Source: CAYFQB01 sp964345225 (GTDB lineage Bacteria > Nitrospirota > Thermodesulfovibrionia > Thermodesulfovibrionales > UBA6898). From it: DNA of 32,056 nt. A program made the translations under genes and the position numbers. Shown here one piece after another: positions 6,911-13,441 of this stretch. Below the pieces are notes generated by a model. The model was not told where the DNA came from and searched no databases. It worked only from the letters and a program-made list of their open reading frames with translations. The stretch's first letter is position 1. The number at the start of each line of letters is the position of its first letter. Location: positions 1 to 32,056 of the forward strand of contig CAYFQB010000058.1 of NCBI GenBank assembly GCA_964345225.1, given 5' to 3'.

Positions 6911-7744
6911 TTAGATGAACAACTTCATCGGGGACTTCTTTATTATCCCCATCTCTTCGGCCATCCGGAATAGTTCCTCAACTGCGTGTATACCGTCGTC
7001 GCCGATATCAAGTGAATAATTATTTACATAAAGGTTGATATGCTGTTCAATAACTTTGTCTTCCAGCTCCTGTGAATGCTTTTTGATATAAAAACCCGTC
7101 TCGTGCCTGTTTGAGAATGCGTATTCAATGCTTTCCCTGAGAAGCCTGTCTGCACTCTGAATTATATCTACCCCGAGTTCTCTTTTTGCAAGTATGCCTC
7201 CTAAGGGGATAGGATGACCGGTTTTGTCTTCCCACCAATTACCGAGGTCGAGTATCTGTTTTAATCCAGATTGTTTATAGGTGAAGCGGCTTTCATGAAT
7301 AATGAGGCCGGCATCCACCTCTTTATTCTTGACAGATTCAATTATCTTATTGAAAGGCATGATTTTAACATTCTCTTTTAAAGAGGGATCGAAAATTTGA
7401 AGAAGTAAAAATGCTGTAGTTAGCCTTCCGGGGATTGCTATGATTCTGCCCCTCAGATCTTTTACGCCAAAATCTTCCCTGGAGACGAGAAGTGGCCCAC
7501 ACCCCTTTCCAAGAGCCCCTCCTGAACGGAGCAGGCAGTAATTTTCTCTAAGATGTCCGAACGCATGATAGGAAACCTTTGTAAAATCGAGTTCATTATT
7601 CAGAGCCATCTGGTTGAGCGTCTCGACATCTAGGAGAACCTCATTGAACCTCAGGTTGCCTGTATCGATCTTCTGATGCACAAGGGCATAAAAGATAAAG
7701 GTATCATTTGGACAGGGCGAATAGCCAAGGGTAAGAGGTTTCAT
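6911..7744 (-). CDS. mqnD: 1,4-dihydroxy-6-naphthoate synthase MqnD
   Basis: Converts cyclic dehypoxanthine futalosine to 1,4-dihydroxy-6-naphthoate in the futalosine route to menaquinone. The 277 residues begin with the diagnostic LGYSPCPNDTFIF. Periplasmic-binding-protein-like motifs follow, including TKVSYHAFGHL, GCGPLLV, IAIPGRLTTAFLLL, DAGLIIHESRFTY and GHPIPLGGILAKR, all typical of MqnD. The length is as usual (~270-290). It lies 23 bp after mqnB on the same strand, which pairs two steps of the pathway. mqnA, mqnC and mqnE are not in the window. Confidence 0.95.
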   Translation of the reverse strand: MKPLTLGYSPCPNDTFIFYALVHQKIDTGNLRFNEVLLDVETLNQMALNNELDFTKVSYHAFGHLRENYCLLRSGGALGKGCGPLLVSREDFGVKDLRGRIIAIPGRLTTAFLLLQIFDPSLKENVKIMPFNKIIESVKNKEVDAGLIIHESRFTYKQSGLKQILDLGNWWEDKTGHPIPLGGILAKRELGVDIIQSADRLLRESIEYAFSNRHETGFYIKKHSQELEDKVIEQHINLYVNNYSLDIGDDGIHAVEELFRMAEEMGIIKKSPMKLFI

Positions 7745-7767
7745 GAATTACTTTATTTATCCTCAAT

Positions 7768-8529
7768 TCAAAGTATATTTATAAATTCTGATACTGCCTT
7801 CTGACAGTTTTCAGATGCAAGCTTTATATTCCATTTTTTAGTATCCCTGTCTTCAACAATATTGCTGATGCCCCTGATTTCAACACATGGTATTCCATAA
7901 AGGCAGCATATATGTGCAACTGCTGCACCTTCCATGTTTTCACAAATTGCATTAAATCTTTTTCTGAGTTCAGAGGCCCTCTTGTATGTGCCTGTGCAGG
8001 AAGAGACAGTAACAAAGGTGCCTGATTTCACCTCAGGGTTAGGTAATTTCTGATGAAATAGGAATTTTGAAGACTTTGTGGCCATCCTGGTAAGCCGCCT
8101 GTCAAGTTTAAATTCATTGAAATATCTCTTTCTGTCTTTTTTTAGAATGGGGATACCGATAAACTCAGTCCCGTGGAAGCCATTTCTATCGATAACGCCT
8201 TCATCTCCGTAGACCTCCCTTTCAGCTACTGCTATATCTCCGACCTTCAGCCCTGAAGCAGGATAAGTGCCACCAACTCCAAAATTTATAATTAAAGCAG
8301 GATTATATTGCTGGATAAGAATAGTTAAGGCATATGAAGAATTTGTCTTTCCAATACCGGACACCGTGTAGACGACATTTTTATCAAGCAATTTACCTCT
8401 GTAAAATATCAGGTTATTCTTAAAATTTTTCCTGATATTCCTAAGCTTTTTGACAAGAAGTTCCCCTTCTGACGGGACAGAGGATATCAGGCCTATGAAT
8501 TTATCTTTACCAGGATTCAAATGGCACAC
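7768..8529 (-). CDS. mqnB: Futalosine hydrolase MqnB
   Basis: Removes hypoxanthine from futalosine to give dehypoxanthine futalosine. The 253 residues have the nucleoside-phosphorylase (MTAN-like) fold signatures: TVSGIGKTNSSYAL, INFGVGGTYPASGLKVGDIAVA, the catalytic-region CENMEGAAVAHIC, and GISNIVEDRD. The GTG at 8529 has AAAAGG directly against it, too close to act. The in-frame TTG at 8520 would have that AAGG 8 nt upstream and may be the true start, making 250 residues. The neighbouring mqnD supports assignment to futalosine rather than methylthioadenosine. Confidence 0.9.
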   Translation of the reverse strand: MCHLNPGKDKFIGLISSVPSEGELLVKKLRNIRKNFKNNLIFYRGKLLDKNVVYTVSGIGKTNSSYALTILIQQYNPALIINFGVGGTYPASGLKVGDIAVAEREVYGDEGVIDRNGFHGTEFIGIPILKKDRKRYFNEFKLDRRLTRMATKSSKFLFHQKLPNPEVKSGTFVTVSSCTGTYKRASELRKRFNAICENMEGAAVAHICCLYGIPCVEIRGISNIVEDRDTKKWNIKLASENCQKAVSEFINIL

Positions 8530-8613
8530 CTTTTCAGTAAGGATCAGTAATTTTATAATATATGAACGACAGATTTAAAGCCCCATTGGTAAAAAGGATT
8601 CGAAGACTTAAAG

Positions 8614-8702
8614 TCCCGTTGGGACAACGTCCCTTTTCGGGATTCTAGGGTTCGAGGGTTCAAGTGAGAATAAAATTCAAAAGGGACGTTGTCCCATTGG
8701 GA
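8614..8702. repeat. 24-bp inverted repeat (long hairpin) between mqnB and rpsB
   Basis: Arms 8614-8637 and 8679-8702 are reverse complements over 24 nt with two mismatches. They contain GGGACAACGTCCCTTTT and AAAAGGGACGTTGTCCC and enclose a loop of about 41 nt. Weaker pairing continues outward (AGACTTAAAG against TCCTTAAATCT). It sits in the 403-bp divergent gap 8530-8932. It may be another small palindromic mobile repeat. The long loop and lack of a T-run make a simple terminator unlikely. The rest of the gap holds only the rpsB leader. Confidence 0.65.
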
Positions 8703-8855
8703 ATTTACGTCCTTAAATCTCTGGCACCTTAGCTCATTATGATTTTGCAAACTCTTTTGGAATTGATCCATTCTTTTATGCCTGTATTGAAAAAAAAGGC
8801 TTTAATATGTTAATCTTTCATACTTAAAAGTGTATTTTTCTGTAGAAAATTCACA

Positions 8856-8926
8856 CGCCAGCTACAGTTCTGCTTTATGGTCCTAGATGGGTTCAGCAGA
8901 ACAGGCGGAGGAAAAACCATAGGAGG
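8856..8926 (+). promoter_or_regulatory. Structured 5' leader of rpsB, candidate autoregulatory element
   Basis: GTTCTGCT (8867-8874) pairs perfectly with AGCAGAAC (8895-8902), and outside it CGCC (8856-8859) pairs with GGCG (8904-8907). This makes a two-part stem with a 20-nt apical loop just before the AGGAGG at 8921-8926. TATGG in the apical loop (8876-8880) can pair with CCATA (8917-8921) next to the Shine-Dalgarno, a possible pseudoknot. Ribosomal protein operons that start with rpsB are S2-repressed through leader structures in other bacteria. A similar role here is inference. Confidence 0.5.
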
Positions 8927-8932
8927 AAAATA

Positions 8933-9697
8933 ATGGTAGCTTCAATGAAAGAATTGCTTGAGGCAGGGGTACATTTTGGCCATCAGGTAAAACGCTGGAA
9001 TCCGAAGATGAAGAGATACATCTTCGGAGAAAGAAACGGAATCTATATAATCGATCTTCAGAAGACTTTAAAAGGGCTGGAGGATGCTTACATTGCTGTA
9101 AGGGATGTTGCATTCTCAAATGTAGGCGTGCTTTTTGTTGGCACTAAAAAGCAGGCTCAGGATGCCATTATGGAAGAAGCGCAGAGGGCATCTGCTTTTT
9201 ATGTCAACCAGAGATGGCTCGGCGGAATGCTGACAAATTTCTCCACCGTAAAGAACAGCATAGAGAGACTCAAGAAAATCGATGCTATGAAGGAAGACGG
9301 AACAATGGGTCTTTTGCCTAAAAAGGAGGCTACCTCCCTTGAAAAGGAAAGGGCAAAACTTGAAAAAAATCTTTCAGGAATTAAGGATATGAAAGAGCTT
9401 CCCGGCATAATATTTATTGTTGACTCCAGAAAGGAAAGGATTGCAGTGGCAGAAGCCAGAAAATTATCTATACCAATAGTTGCTGTTGTCGACACAAACT
9501 GTGATCCTGATGAAATAGATTATGTAATCCCTGGAAATGATGACGCAATAAGAGCAATAAAGCTATTGACATCAAAGATTGCAGATGCAGCTTTAGAAGG
9601 AAAGGATCAGTTCTCTAAATCTACCCAGCAGGAAGCTGAAAAAGAACTTATTGAAGAGAAGATTCAAACAGAGGAAGCAGAGGGGGTAACAGAATGA
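8933..9697 (+). CDS. rpsB: Small ribosomal subunit protein uS2
   Basis: Component of the 30S subunit at the head-body junction. The 254 residues carry the S2 signatures MKELLEAGVHFGHQVKRWNPKMKRYIFGERNGIYIIDLQKT, QRWLGGMLTNFSTV, PGIIFIVDSRKERIAVAEA and VAVVDTNCDPDEIDYVIPGNDDAIRAI. The C-terminal tail is acidic (KELIEEKIQTEEAEG). The start at 8933 has AGGAGG with 6-nt spacing; a second in-frame ATG at 8945 is less well placed. It is the first gene of rpsB-tsf-pyrH-frr, a standard bacterial order. Confidence 0.97.
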   Translation: MVASMKELLEAGVHFGHQVKRWNPKMKRYIFGERNGIYIIDLQKTLKGLEDAYIAVRDVAFSNVGVLFVGTKKQAQDAIMEEAQRASAFYVNQRWLGGMLTNFSTVKNSIERLKKIDAMKEDGTMGLLPKKEATSLEKERAKLEKNLSGIKDMKELPGIIFIVDSRKERIAVAEARKLSIPIVAVVDTNCDPDEIDYVIPGNDDAIRAIKLLTSKIADAALEGKDQFSKSTQQEAEKELIEEKIQTEEAEGVTE

Positions 9698-10311
9698 CAA
9701 CTATTTCAGCAAGTGCAGTAAAGAACCTCAGGGATAAAACTGGAGTTGGCATGATGGAATGTAAAAAAGCACTGTTAGACAGTGGAGGTGATCTCGAAAA
9801 AGCCATAGATTTACTGAGGCTGAAAGGCCTGGCAACTGCAGCAAGGAAGGCTGGTCGTGCAACATCCAGCGGTCTAATCAGCTCTTACATACACATGGAC
9901 AAGATAGGAGTAATGGTTGAACTTAACTGTGAGACTGATTTTGTTGCAAGAACAGATGATTTCAGGATGCTTGTAAAAGACATATCAATGCATATAGCAG
10001 CAGCAAATCCTGCTTATGTTTCAAGAGAGGAAGTGCCTCAGAGTGTCATAGAAAAAGAAAAGGAAATATACAGGGCACAGGTAACCAATAAGCCGCCTCA
10101 AGTAATTGAAAAAATAGTTGAGGGGAAACTGGATAAATTTTATTCGGAGAACTGCTTGCTGGAACAGATATTTGTAAAAGACCCGGAGCAGAAAATGAAG
10201 GTAAAGGATATTATTGCAGAAAAGATCGGAAAGCTGGGTGAGAATATTATGGTCAGAAGATTTGTCAGATATCAGCTTGGAGAGATTCAGTCCGAGGGTA
10301 AAAATGGTTAA
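9694..10311 (+). CDS. tsf: Translation elongation factor EF-Ts
   Basis: Guanine nucleotide exchange factor for EF-Tu. The 205 residues show the N-terminal UBA-like domain (SAVKNLRDKTGVGMMECKKAL), the RKAGRATSSGLISSYIH region, and the core TDFVARTDDF motif that contacts EF-Tu. The protein is of the short type, as in Thermus and Thermotoga, lacking the second half of the longer E. coli core. The start overlaps the rpsB stop by 4 nt (ATGA), indicating coupled translation. Confidence 0.96.
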   Translation: MTTISASAVKNLRDKTGVGMMECKKALLDSGGDLEKAIDLLRLKGLATAARKAGRATSSGLISSYIHMDKIGVMVELNCETDFVARTDDFRMLVKDISMHIAAANPAYVSREEVPQSVIEKEKEIYRAQVTNKPPQVIEKIVEGKLDKFYSENCLLEQIFVKDPEQKMKVKDIIAEKIGKLGENIMVRRFVRYQLGEIQSEGKNG

Positions 10312-11047
10312 ATTAAAAATGTCGCGCAAAAATATCAAATATAAGTATAAAAGGATACTGCTGAAACTCAGCGGTGAAGCCCTGATGTGGGACAAAGGAT
10401 ACGGCATTGCCTCAGAAACAGTAGATTATTTGGCAAGGGAAATAAAAGACGTTGTAACCAGAGGGATTCAGATTTCTATTGTAATTGGAGGCGGAAACAT
10501 ATTCAGGGGTGTACAGGGAAGTTTTGAAGGGATAGAGAGGGCGTCAGCAGATTATATGGGTATGCTTGCAACTGTGATTAATGCCCTTGCCCTGCAGAAC
10601 GCTCTTGAAAAATATCATATACCTACAAGGGTTCAGTCAGCAATTGAAATGAGGGAGCTTGCTGAACCTTACATCAGGCGCAAGGCAGTTAGGCATCTCG
10701 AAAAGGGAAGGGTGGTTATTTTTGCTGCCGGGACAGGGAATCCGTACTTTACTACAGATACAGCCGCAGCCTTGAGGGCAATGGAGATAGGAGCTGATGT
10801 TATCCTCAAGGGAACAAAGGTTGACGGCGTATACTCTTCTGATCCAGTAAAGGATCCAAAAGCTAAAAAATACCTCAAACTTACTTATTTAGATGTGCTG
10901 AAAAGAGGCTTGGGTATTATGGACTCGACGGCTATAACTTTGTGTATGGACAATGACATGCCGATTGTGGTATTTAATCTGAGGGGCAAGGGGAATATAA
11001 GAAAGATTATAGAAGGGAATAGGATAGGGACGATTGTTAAGAGTTGA
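10304..11047 (+). CDS. pyrH: UMP kinase
   Basis: Phosphorylates UMP to UDP; bacterial hexameric enzyme of the amino-acid-kinase fold. Key motifs are YKRILLKLSGEALM, IVIGGGNIFRG, RASADYMGMLATVINALALQ, AAGTGNPYFTTDTAAALRA and LKGTKVDGVYSSDP. The ATG at 10304 is preferred because a GAGGG lies about 6 nt upstream; it overlaps the tsf stop by 8 nt and gives 247 residues. The frame is open back to 10214, inside tsf, but that extension is not UMP kinase-like. An in-frame ATG at 10319 has no Shine-Dalgarno. Confidence 0.96.
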   Translation: MVKLKMSRKNIKYKYKRILLKLSGEALMWDKGYGIASETVDYLAREIKDVVTRGIQISIVIGGGNIFRGVQGSFEGIERASADYMGMLATVINALALQNALEKYHIPTRVQSAIEMRELAEPYIRRKAVRHLEKGRVVIFAAGTGNPYFTTDTAAALRAMEIGADVILKGTKVDGVYSSDPVKDPKAKKYLKLTYLDVLKRGLGIMDSTAITLCMDNDMPIVVFNLRGKGNIRKIIEGNRIGTIVKS

Positions 11048-11050
11048 TAG

Positions 11051-11608
11051 ATGGACCAGCAACTGAAAAGAAAAACAGATGAGAGGATGAAAAAAACGAT
11101 TGATTCGCTGAGAAAAGAATTCTCTTCTTTAAGAACGGGCAGGGCTTCACTGGCTCTTCTTGACGGAATTTCTTTGGATTACTATGGTACATTAACACCT
11201 ATTCAGCAACTGGCAAGCCTGAGCATACCTGAAAGCAGGCAGATTGCGATCCAGCCATGGGAACAGCGTTTAATACCTGATATCGAGAAAGCTATATTAA
11301 AATCTGATCTTGGACTTACTCCAATTAATGACGGCAGGACAATAAGAATAAACATACCTGTTCTGACTGAAGAGAGAAGAAAGCAGCTTGTTAAGCTGGT
11401 CAGGAAAAGAGCAGAAGAAGCAAAAGTGGGGGTAAGAAATATAAGAAGAGATTCCAATGAAGAACTTAAGAAACTTGAGAAGGAAAGGCATCTTAGCGAA
11501 GATGATGTTAAAAAAAGTCATGAGATAATACAAAAAATTACAGATTCATTCGTGGAAAAGATAGATGAGATCCTTGAACAGAAGGAAAAAGAAATAATGG
11601 AGGTATGA
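11051..11608 (+). CDS. frr: Ribosome recycling factor
   Basis: Splits post-termination ribosomes together with EF-G. The 185 residues match the family length exactly. Motifs are the N-terminal helix with SLRKEFSSLRTGRASLALLDGISLDYYG, then TPIQQLASLSIPESRQIAIQPWE, SDLGLTPINDGRTIRINIPVLTEERRKQLVK and the C-terminal helix of domain I. It starts 3 nt after the pyrH stop with only a weak ribosome-binding site, so it is probably coupled. Confidence 0.97.
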   Translation: MDQQLKRKTDERMKKTIDSLRKEFSSLRTGRASLALLDGISLDYYGTLTPIQQLASLSIPESRQIAIQPWEQRLIPDIEKAILKSDLGLTPINDGRTIRINIPVLTEERRKQLVKLVRKRAEEAKVGVRNIRRDSNEELKKLEKERHLSEDDVKKSHEIIQKITDSFVEKIDEILEQKEKEIMEV

Positions 11609-11610
11609 AG

Positions 11611-11793
11611 ATGAACAGTAATTTTATGTTAAAAGTTGAAGATGCAAAACTACCTGATGTCCAAAAGGCTCTTAAGCAGGCAGGAATAAAGGTAAGAAGT
11701 ATTATCGAAGTATATAAGGAAGGAGCCAAAGGGGAATCCAAAGAGGAGGCTAAAGAGGAGGCCAAAGAGGAGGCCAAAGAAGAATCGAAATAA
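11611..11793 (+). CDS. Small protein with EAKEE repeat tail, unknown function
   Basis: I do not recognise this gene. From the ATG at 11611 it has 60 residues: a compact N-terminal half (FMLKVEDAKLPDVQKAL, then KQAGIKVRSIIEVYKEG) and a charged, probably helical tail of KEEA units. The tail comes from a 12-bp tandem repeat (AAAGAGGAGGCY, about three copies at 11740-11776). GGAGGT lies 6 nt before 11611, so that start is favoured over the ATG at 11605, which overlaps the frr stop. The stop overlaps the next start (TAATG), so it is part of the rpsB operon and coupled to the DksA-like gene. Confidence 0.65.
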   Translation: MNSNFMLKVEDAKLPDVQKALKQAGIKVRSIIEVYKEGAKGESKEEAKEEAKEEAKEESK

Positions 11794-12398
11794 TGGTTGC
11801 AAAGAAGAAAGTAAAAACATCTCTTAAAAAGAAAAAGACAACTATCTCCCAAAAGAAGTCACCCAGAAAAAAGAAGGTGGCGGTTACCGGAAAACTTTCT
11901 GTAAAAGCAAAGAAGACCTCAAAATTAAAGAAAAAGACTAAAGCGAAAGTAAGGTCGAGCACTGCTAAAACAGCTGTTAAAAAGAGGCCTGTTACCAAAA
12001 AGAAAATTATGGACGATCAGGAAGCTAAAAAAGGTAGACTGGCCTCTCTGAGAAAGATCTTGCTGAAAAGAAGGGAGATAATTGTTAAGGAGGTTGAACA
12101 GGAGATATCCAGATTTATGAGTGGCGAGAAACGCCAGCTTGTTGATACTGCATTTGATGAAGGTGATCTGGCAGTTGTGGATATTTCTGAAGATGTGAGC
12201 CTGAGGATGCTTGCTACTAACAGGGAAGCACTCTATGGGATCGATGAGGCAATAAGAAAGATAGATGAAGGTTCGTATGGTATATGTGAAGAATGCGAGG
12301 AAGAGATAAGTGAGAAGAGATTGAGTATATTGCCTACTGCGACCTTATGCATAGACTGTCAGGAAGACAAGGAAAGGCTTCAAGCAATAGAAAAGTGA
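11793..12398 (+). CDS. DksA/TraR-family zinc-finger protein with lysine-rich N-terminal tail
   Basis: The 201 residues divide in two. Residues 1-72 are a low-complexity basic tail (about 30 Lys/Arg) resembling histone H1-like or nucleic-acid-binding tails. From ~73 on is a DksA/TraR-type domain: a coiled-coil helix (RLASLRKILLKRREIIVKEVEQEI), DEGDLA fitting the DxxDxA tip motif, and a C4 zinc finger with Cys165, 168, 186 and 189 (GICEECEEEI ... LCIDC). DksA proteins act in the secondary channel of RNA polymerase, usually with ppGpp. The start overlaps the preceding stop by one base. M73 could serve as a start without the tail, but has no Shine-Dalgarno. Confidence 0.85.
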   Translation: MVAKKKVKTSLKKKKTTISQKKSPRKKKVAVTGKLSVKAKKTSKLKKKTKAKVRSSTAKTAVKKRPVTKKKIMDDQEAKKGRLASLRKILLKRREIIVKEVEQEISRFMSGEKRQLVDTAFDEGDLAVVDISEDVSLRMLATNREALYGIDEAIRKIDEGSYGICEECEEEISEKRLSILPTATLCIDCQEDKERLQAIEK

Positions 12399-12402
12399 CA
12401 GA

Positions 12403-12434
12403 CCCCGTGTCCCGATCTTTCAGGATTTACGGGG
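12403..12434. terminator. Possible hairpin between convergent dksA-like and hemC genes
   Basis: CCCCGT (12403-12408) pairs with ACGGGG (12429-12434) around a 20-nt loop in the 53-bp convergent gap. The position suits a two-way terminator, but no T-run follows on either strand, so the call is weak. The same CCCCGT-type palindrome appears in the dispersed repeats of this window. Confidence 0.35.
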
Positions 12435-12451
12435 GGAAAGTATATTAAAAA

Positions 12452-13441
12452 TTATTTCCCGTAAACCTCTGCCAGAATTTTATCCGCACCTTTCGAGAGA
12501 AGGTTCTCAGCAAGTTTAGTTCCGAGAATTTCGGCATCATCAGGAGTTCCCTCAATATGCCCGCTGATTATCCTGTCACCCGAGACGCTGCCGACAAGCC
12601 CTTTAATAAAAAGAATTTTGGATTGATATGTCTTTGCTCTTTGCCCTTCGCTCTTTGCCCCATTCTTAAGTCTTGCATAGGCAGCTATGGGAACCTGGCA
12701 GCCGCCTTCAAGTTTTTTAAGAAATGACCTTTCAGCCTTAATACATATGGAAGTTTCAGGATGATTCAAAGGTGCAATAATTTTATTTATGAACTCATCG
12801 TCAATTCTGCATTCGATTACGATTGTCCCCTGTCCTATTGCAGGGAAAATAATTTCAGGATCAAGAATTTCGGTAATTCTCTCAGCCCATCCGAGTCTTT
12901 TTACCCCCGCTACCGCCAGAATTATTGCGTCAAACTGTCCTTCATCGAGTTTCCGTATTCTTGTGTCGAGATTTCCCCGTAGTTGTAAAATCTTCAGGTC
13001 AGGTCTCAGGCGAAGGAGTTGGCATGACCTTCTGAGGCTGCTTGTGCCAACCGTAGCCCCCTCAGGCAGCATTTTGAAATTTGGAATTTGGAATTTGGAA
13101 TTTTGCTTTCTGGTTAGGAAGGCATCCCTGGGGTCATCTCTTTTGCATACAGTTCCGAGGTGAAGACCAGCAGGTAATTCTGTCGGGACATCCTTCAAGC
13201 TGTGAACTGCCAGATCAGCCTTGCCACTCAGGATCGCATCTTCAATCTCTTTAACAAAAAGTCCTTTGCCGCCAACCTTTGCAAGAGGCACATCAAGTAT
13301 CTTGTCTCCTGTTGTCTTTATCTTGTTGAGTTTGATGCTTAGTCCAGGGTTTATCCTCTCAAGTTCTGATTTGACCCAGGCAGCCTGCCACATAGCGAGT
13401 TTGCTGCCGCGGGTGCCAATTATAACTTTACTTTTTGCCAT
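12452..13441 (-). CDS. hemC: Hydroxymethylbilane synthase (porphobilinogen deaminase)
   Basis: Joins four porphobilinogen units into hydroxymethylbilane in haem synthesis. The 329 residues have IGTRGSKLAMWQA, HSLKDVPTELP, GTSSLRR, LQLRGNLDTRIRKLDEG, FDAIILAVAGVKRLG, IGQGTIVIE, and the cofactor-binding cysteine in EGGCQVPIAAYA (Cys248). Two short segments do not belong to the family: NSKFQIPNFK before LPEGATVGTSS, and GAKSEGQRAKTY after the Cys loop. Both come from simple-sequence DNA and keep frame, so the enzyme is probably active but about 20 residues longer than usual. It overlaps the hemA end by 14 nt. Confidence 0.94.
   Translation of the reverse strand: MAKSKVIIGTRGSKLAMWQAAWVKSELERINPGLSIKLNKIKTTGDKILDVPLAKVGGKGLFVKEIEDAILSGKADLAVHSLKDVPTELPAGLHLGTVCKRDDPRDAFLTRKQNSKFQIPNFKMLPEGATVGTSSLRRSCQLLRLRPDLKILQLRGNLDTRIRKLDEGQFDAIILAVAGVKRLGWAERITEILDPEIIFPAIGQGTIVIECRIDDEFINKIIAPLNHPETSICIKAERSFLKKLEGGCQVPIAAYARLKNGAKSEGQRAKTYQSKILFIKGLVGSVSGDRIISGHIEGTPDDAEILGTKLAENLLSKGADKILAEVYGK
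12631..12661. repeat. Simple-sequence tract inside hemC (CTCTTTGCCC-type)
   Basis: TCTTTGCTCTTTGCCCTTCG followed by CTCTTTGCCCC is an imperfect tandem of a roughly 8-10 nt unit. It encodes the in-frame GAKSEGQRAKTY segment of HemC, in a surface loop after the cofactor cysteine, and appears to be an insertion of intergenic-type repeat DNA into a gene. Confidence 0.6.
13072..13103. repeat. 7-bp tandem repeat (AATTTGG)n inside hemC
   Basis: About four units of AATTTGG lie in a row. They are read in frame as part of NSKFQIPNFK in HemC, between the catalytic-arginine region and GTSSLRR. A 7-bp unit keeps frame only for certain copy numbers, so a change by one unit would break hemC. Confidence 0.7.

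Noticed and set aside
8553..8771. 72-codon minus-strand frame in the mqnB-rpsB gap
   Set aside because: It runs through the 24-bp inverted repeat and has low-complexity, repeat-derived protein sequence.
10021..10407. 128-codon minus-strand frame opposite tsf/pyrH
   Set aside because: Antisense shadow over two clearly conserved genes; no recognisable domain or start signal.
13072..13103. Tandem AATTTGG units as a CRISPR-like or VNTR array
   Set aside because: Units are 7 bp without spacers and lie inside hemC; it is a simple-sequence tract.
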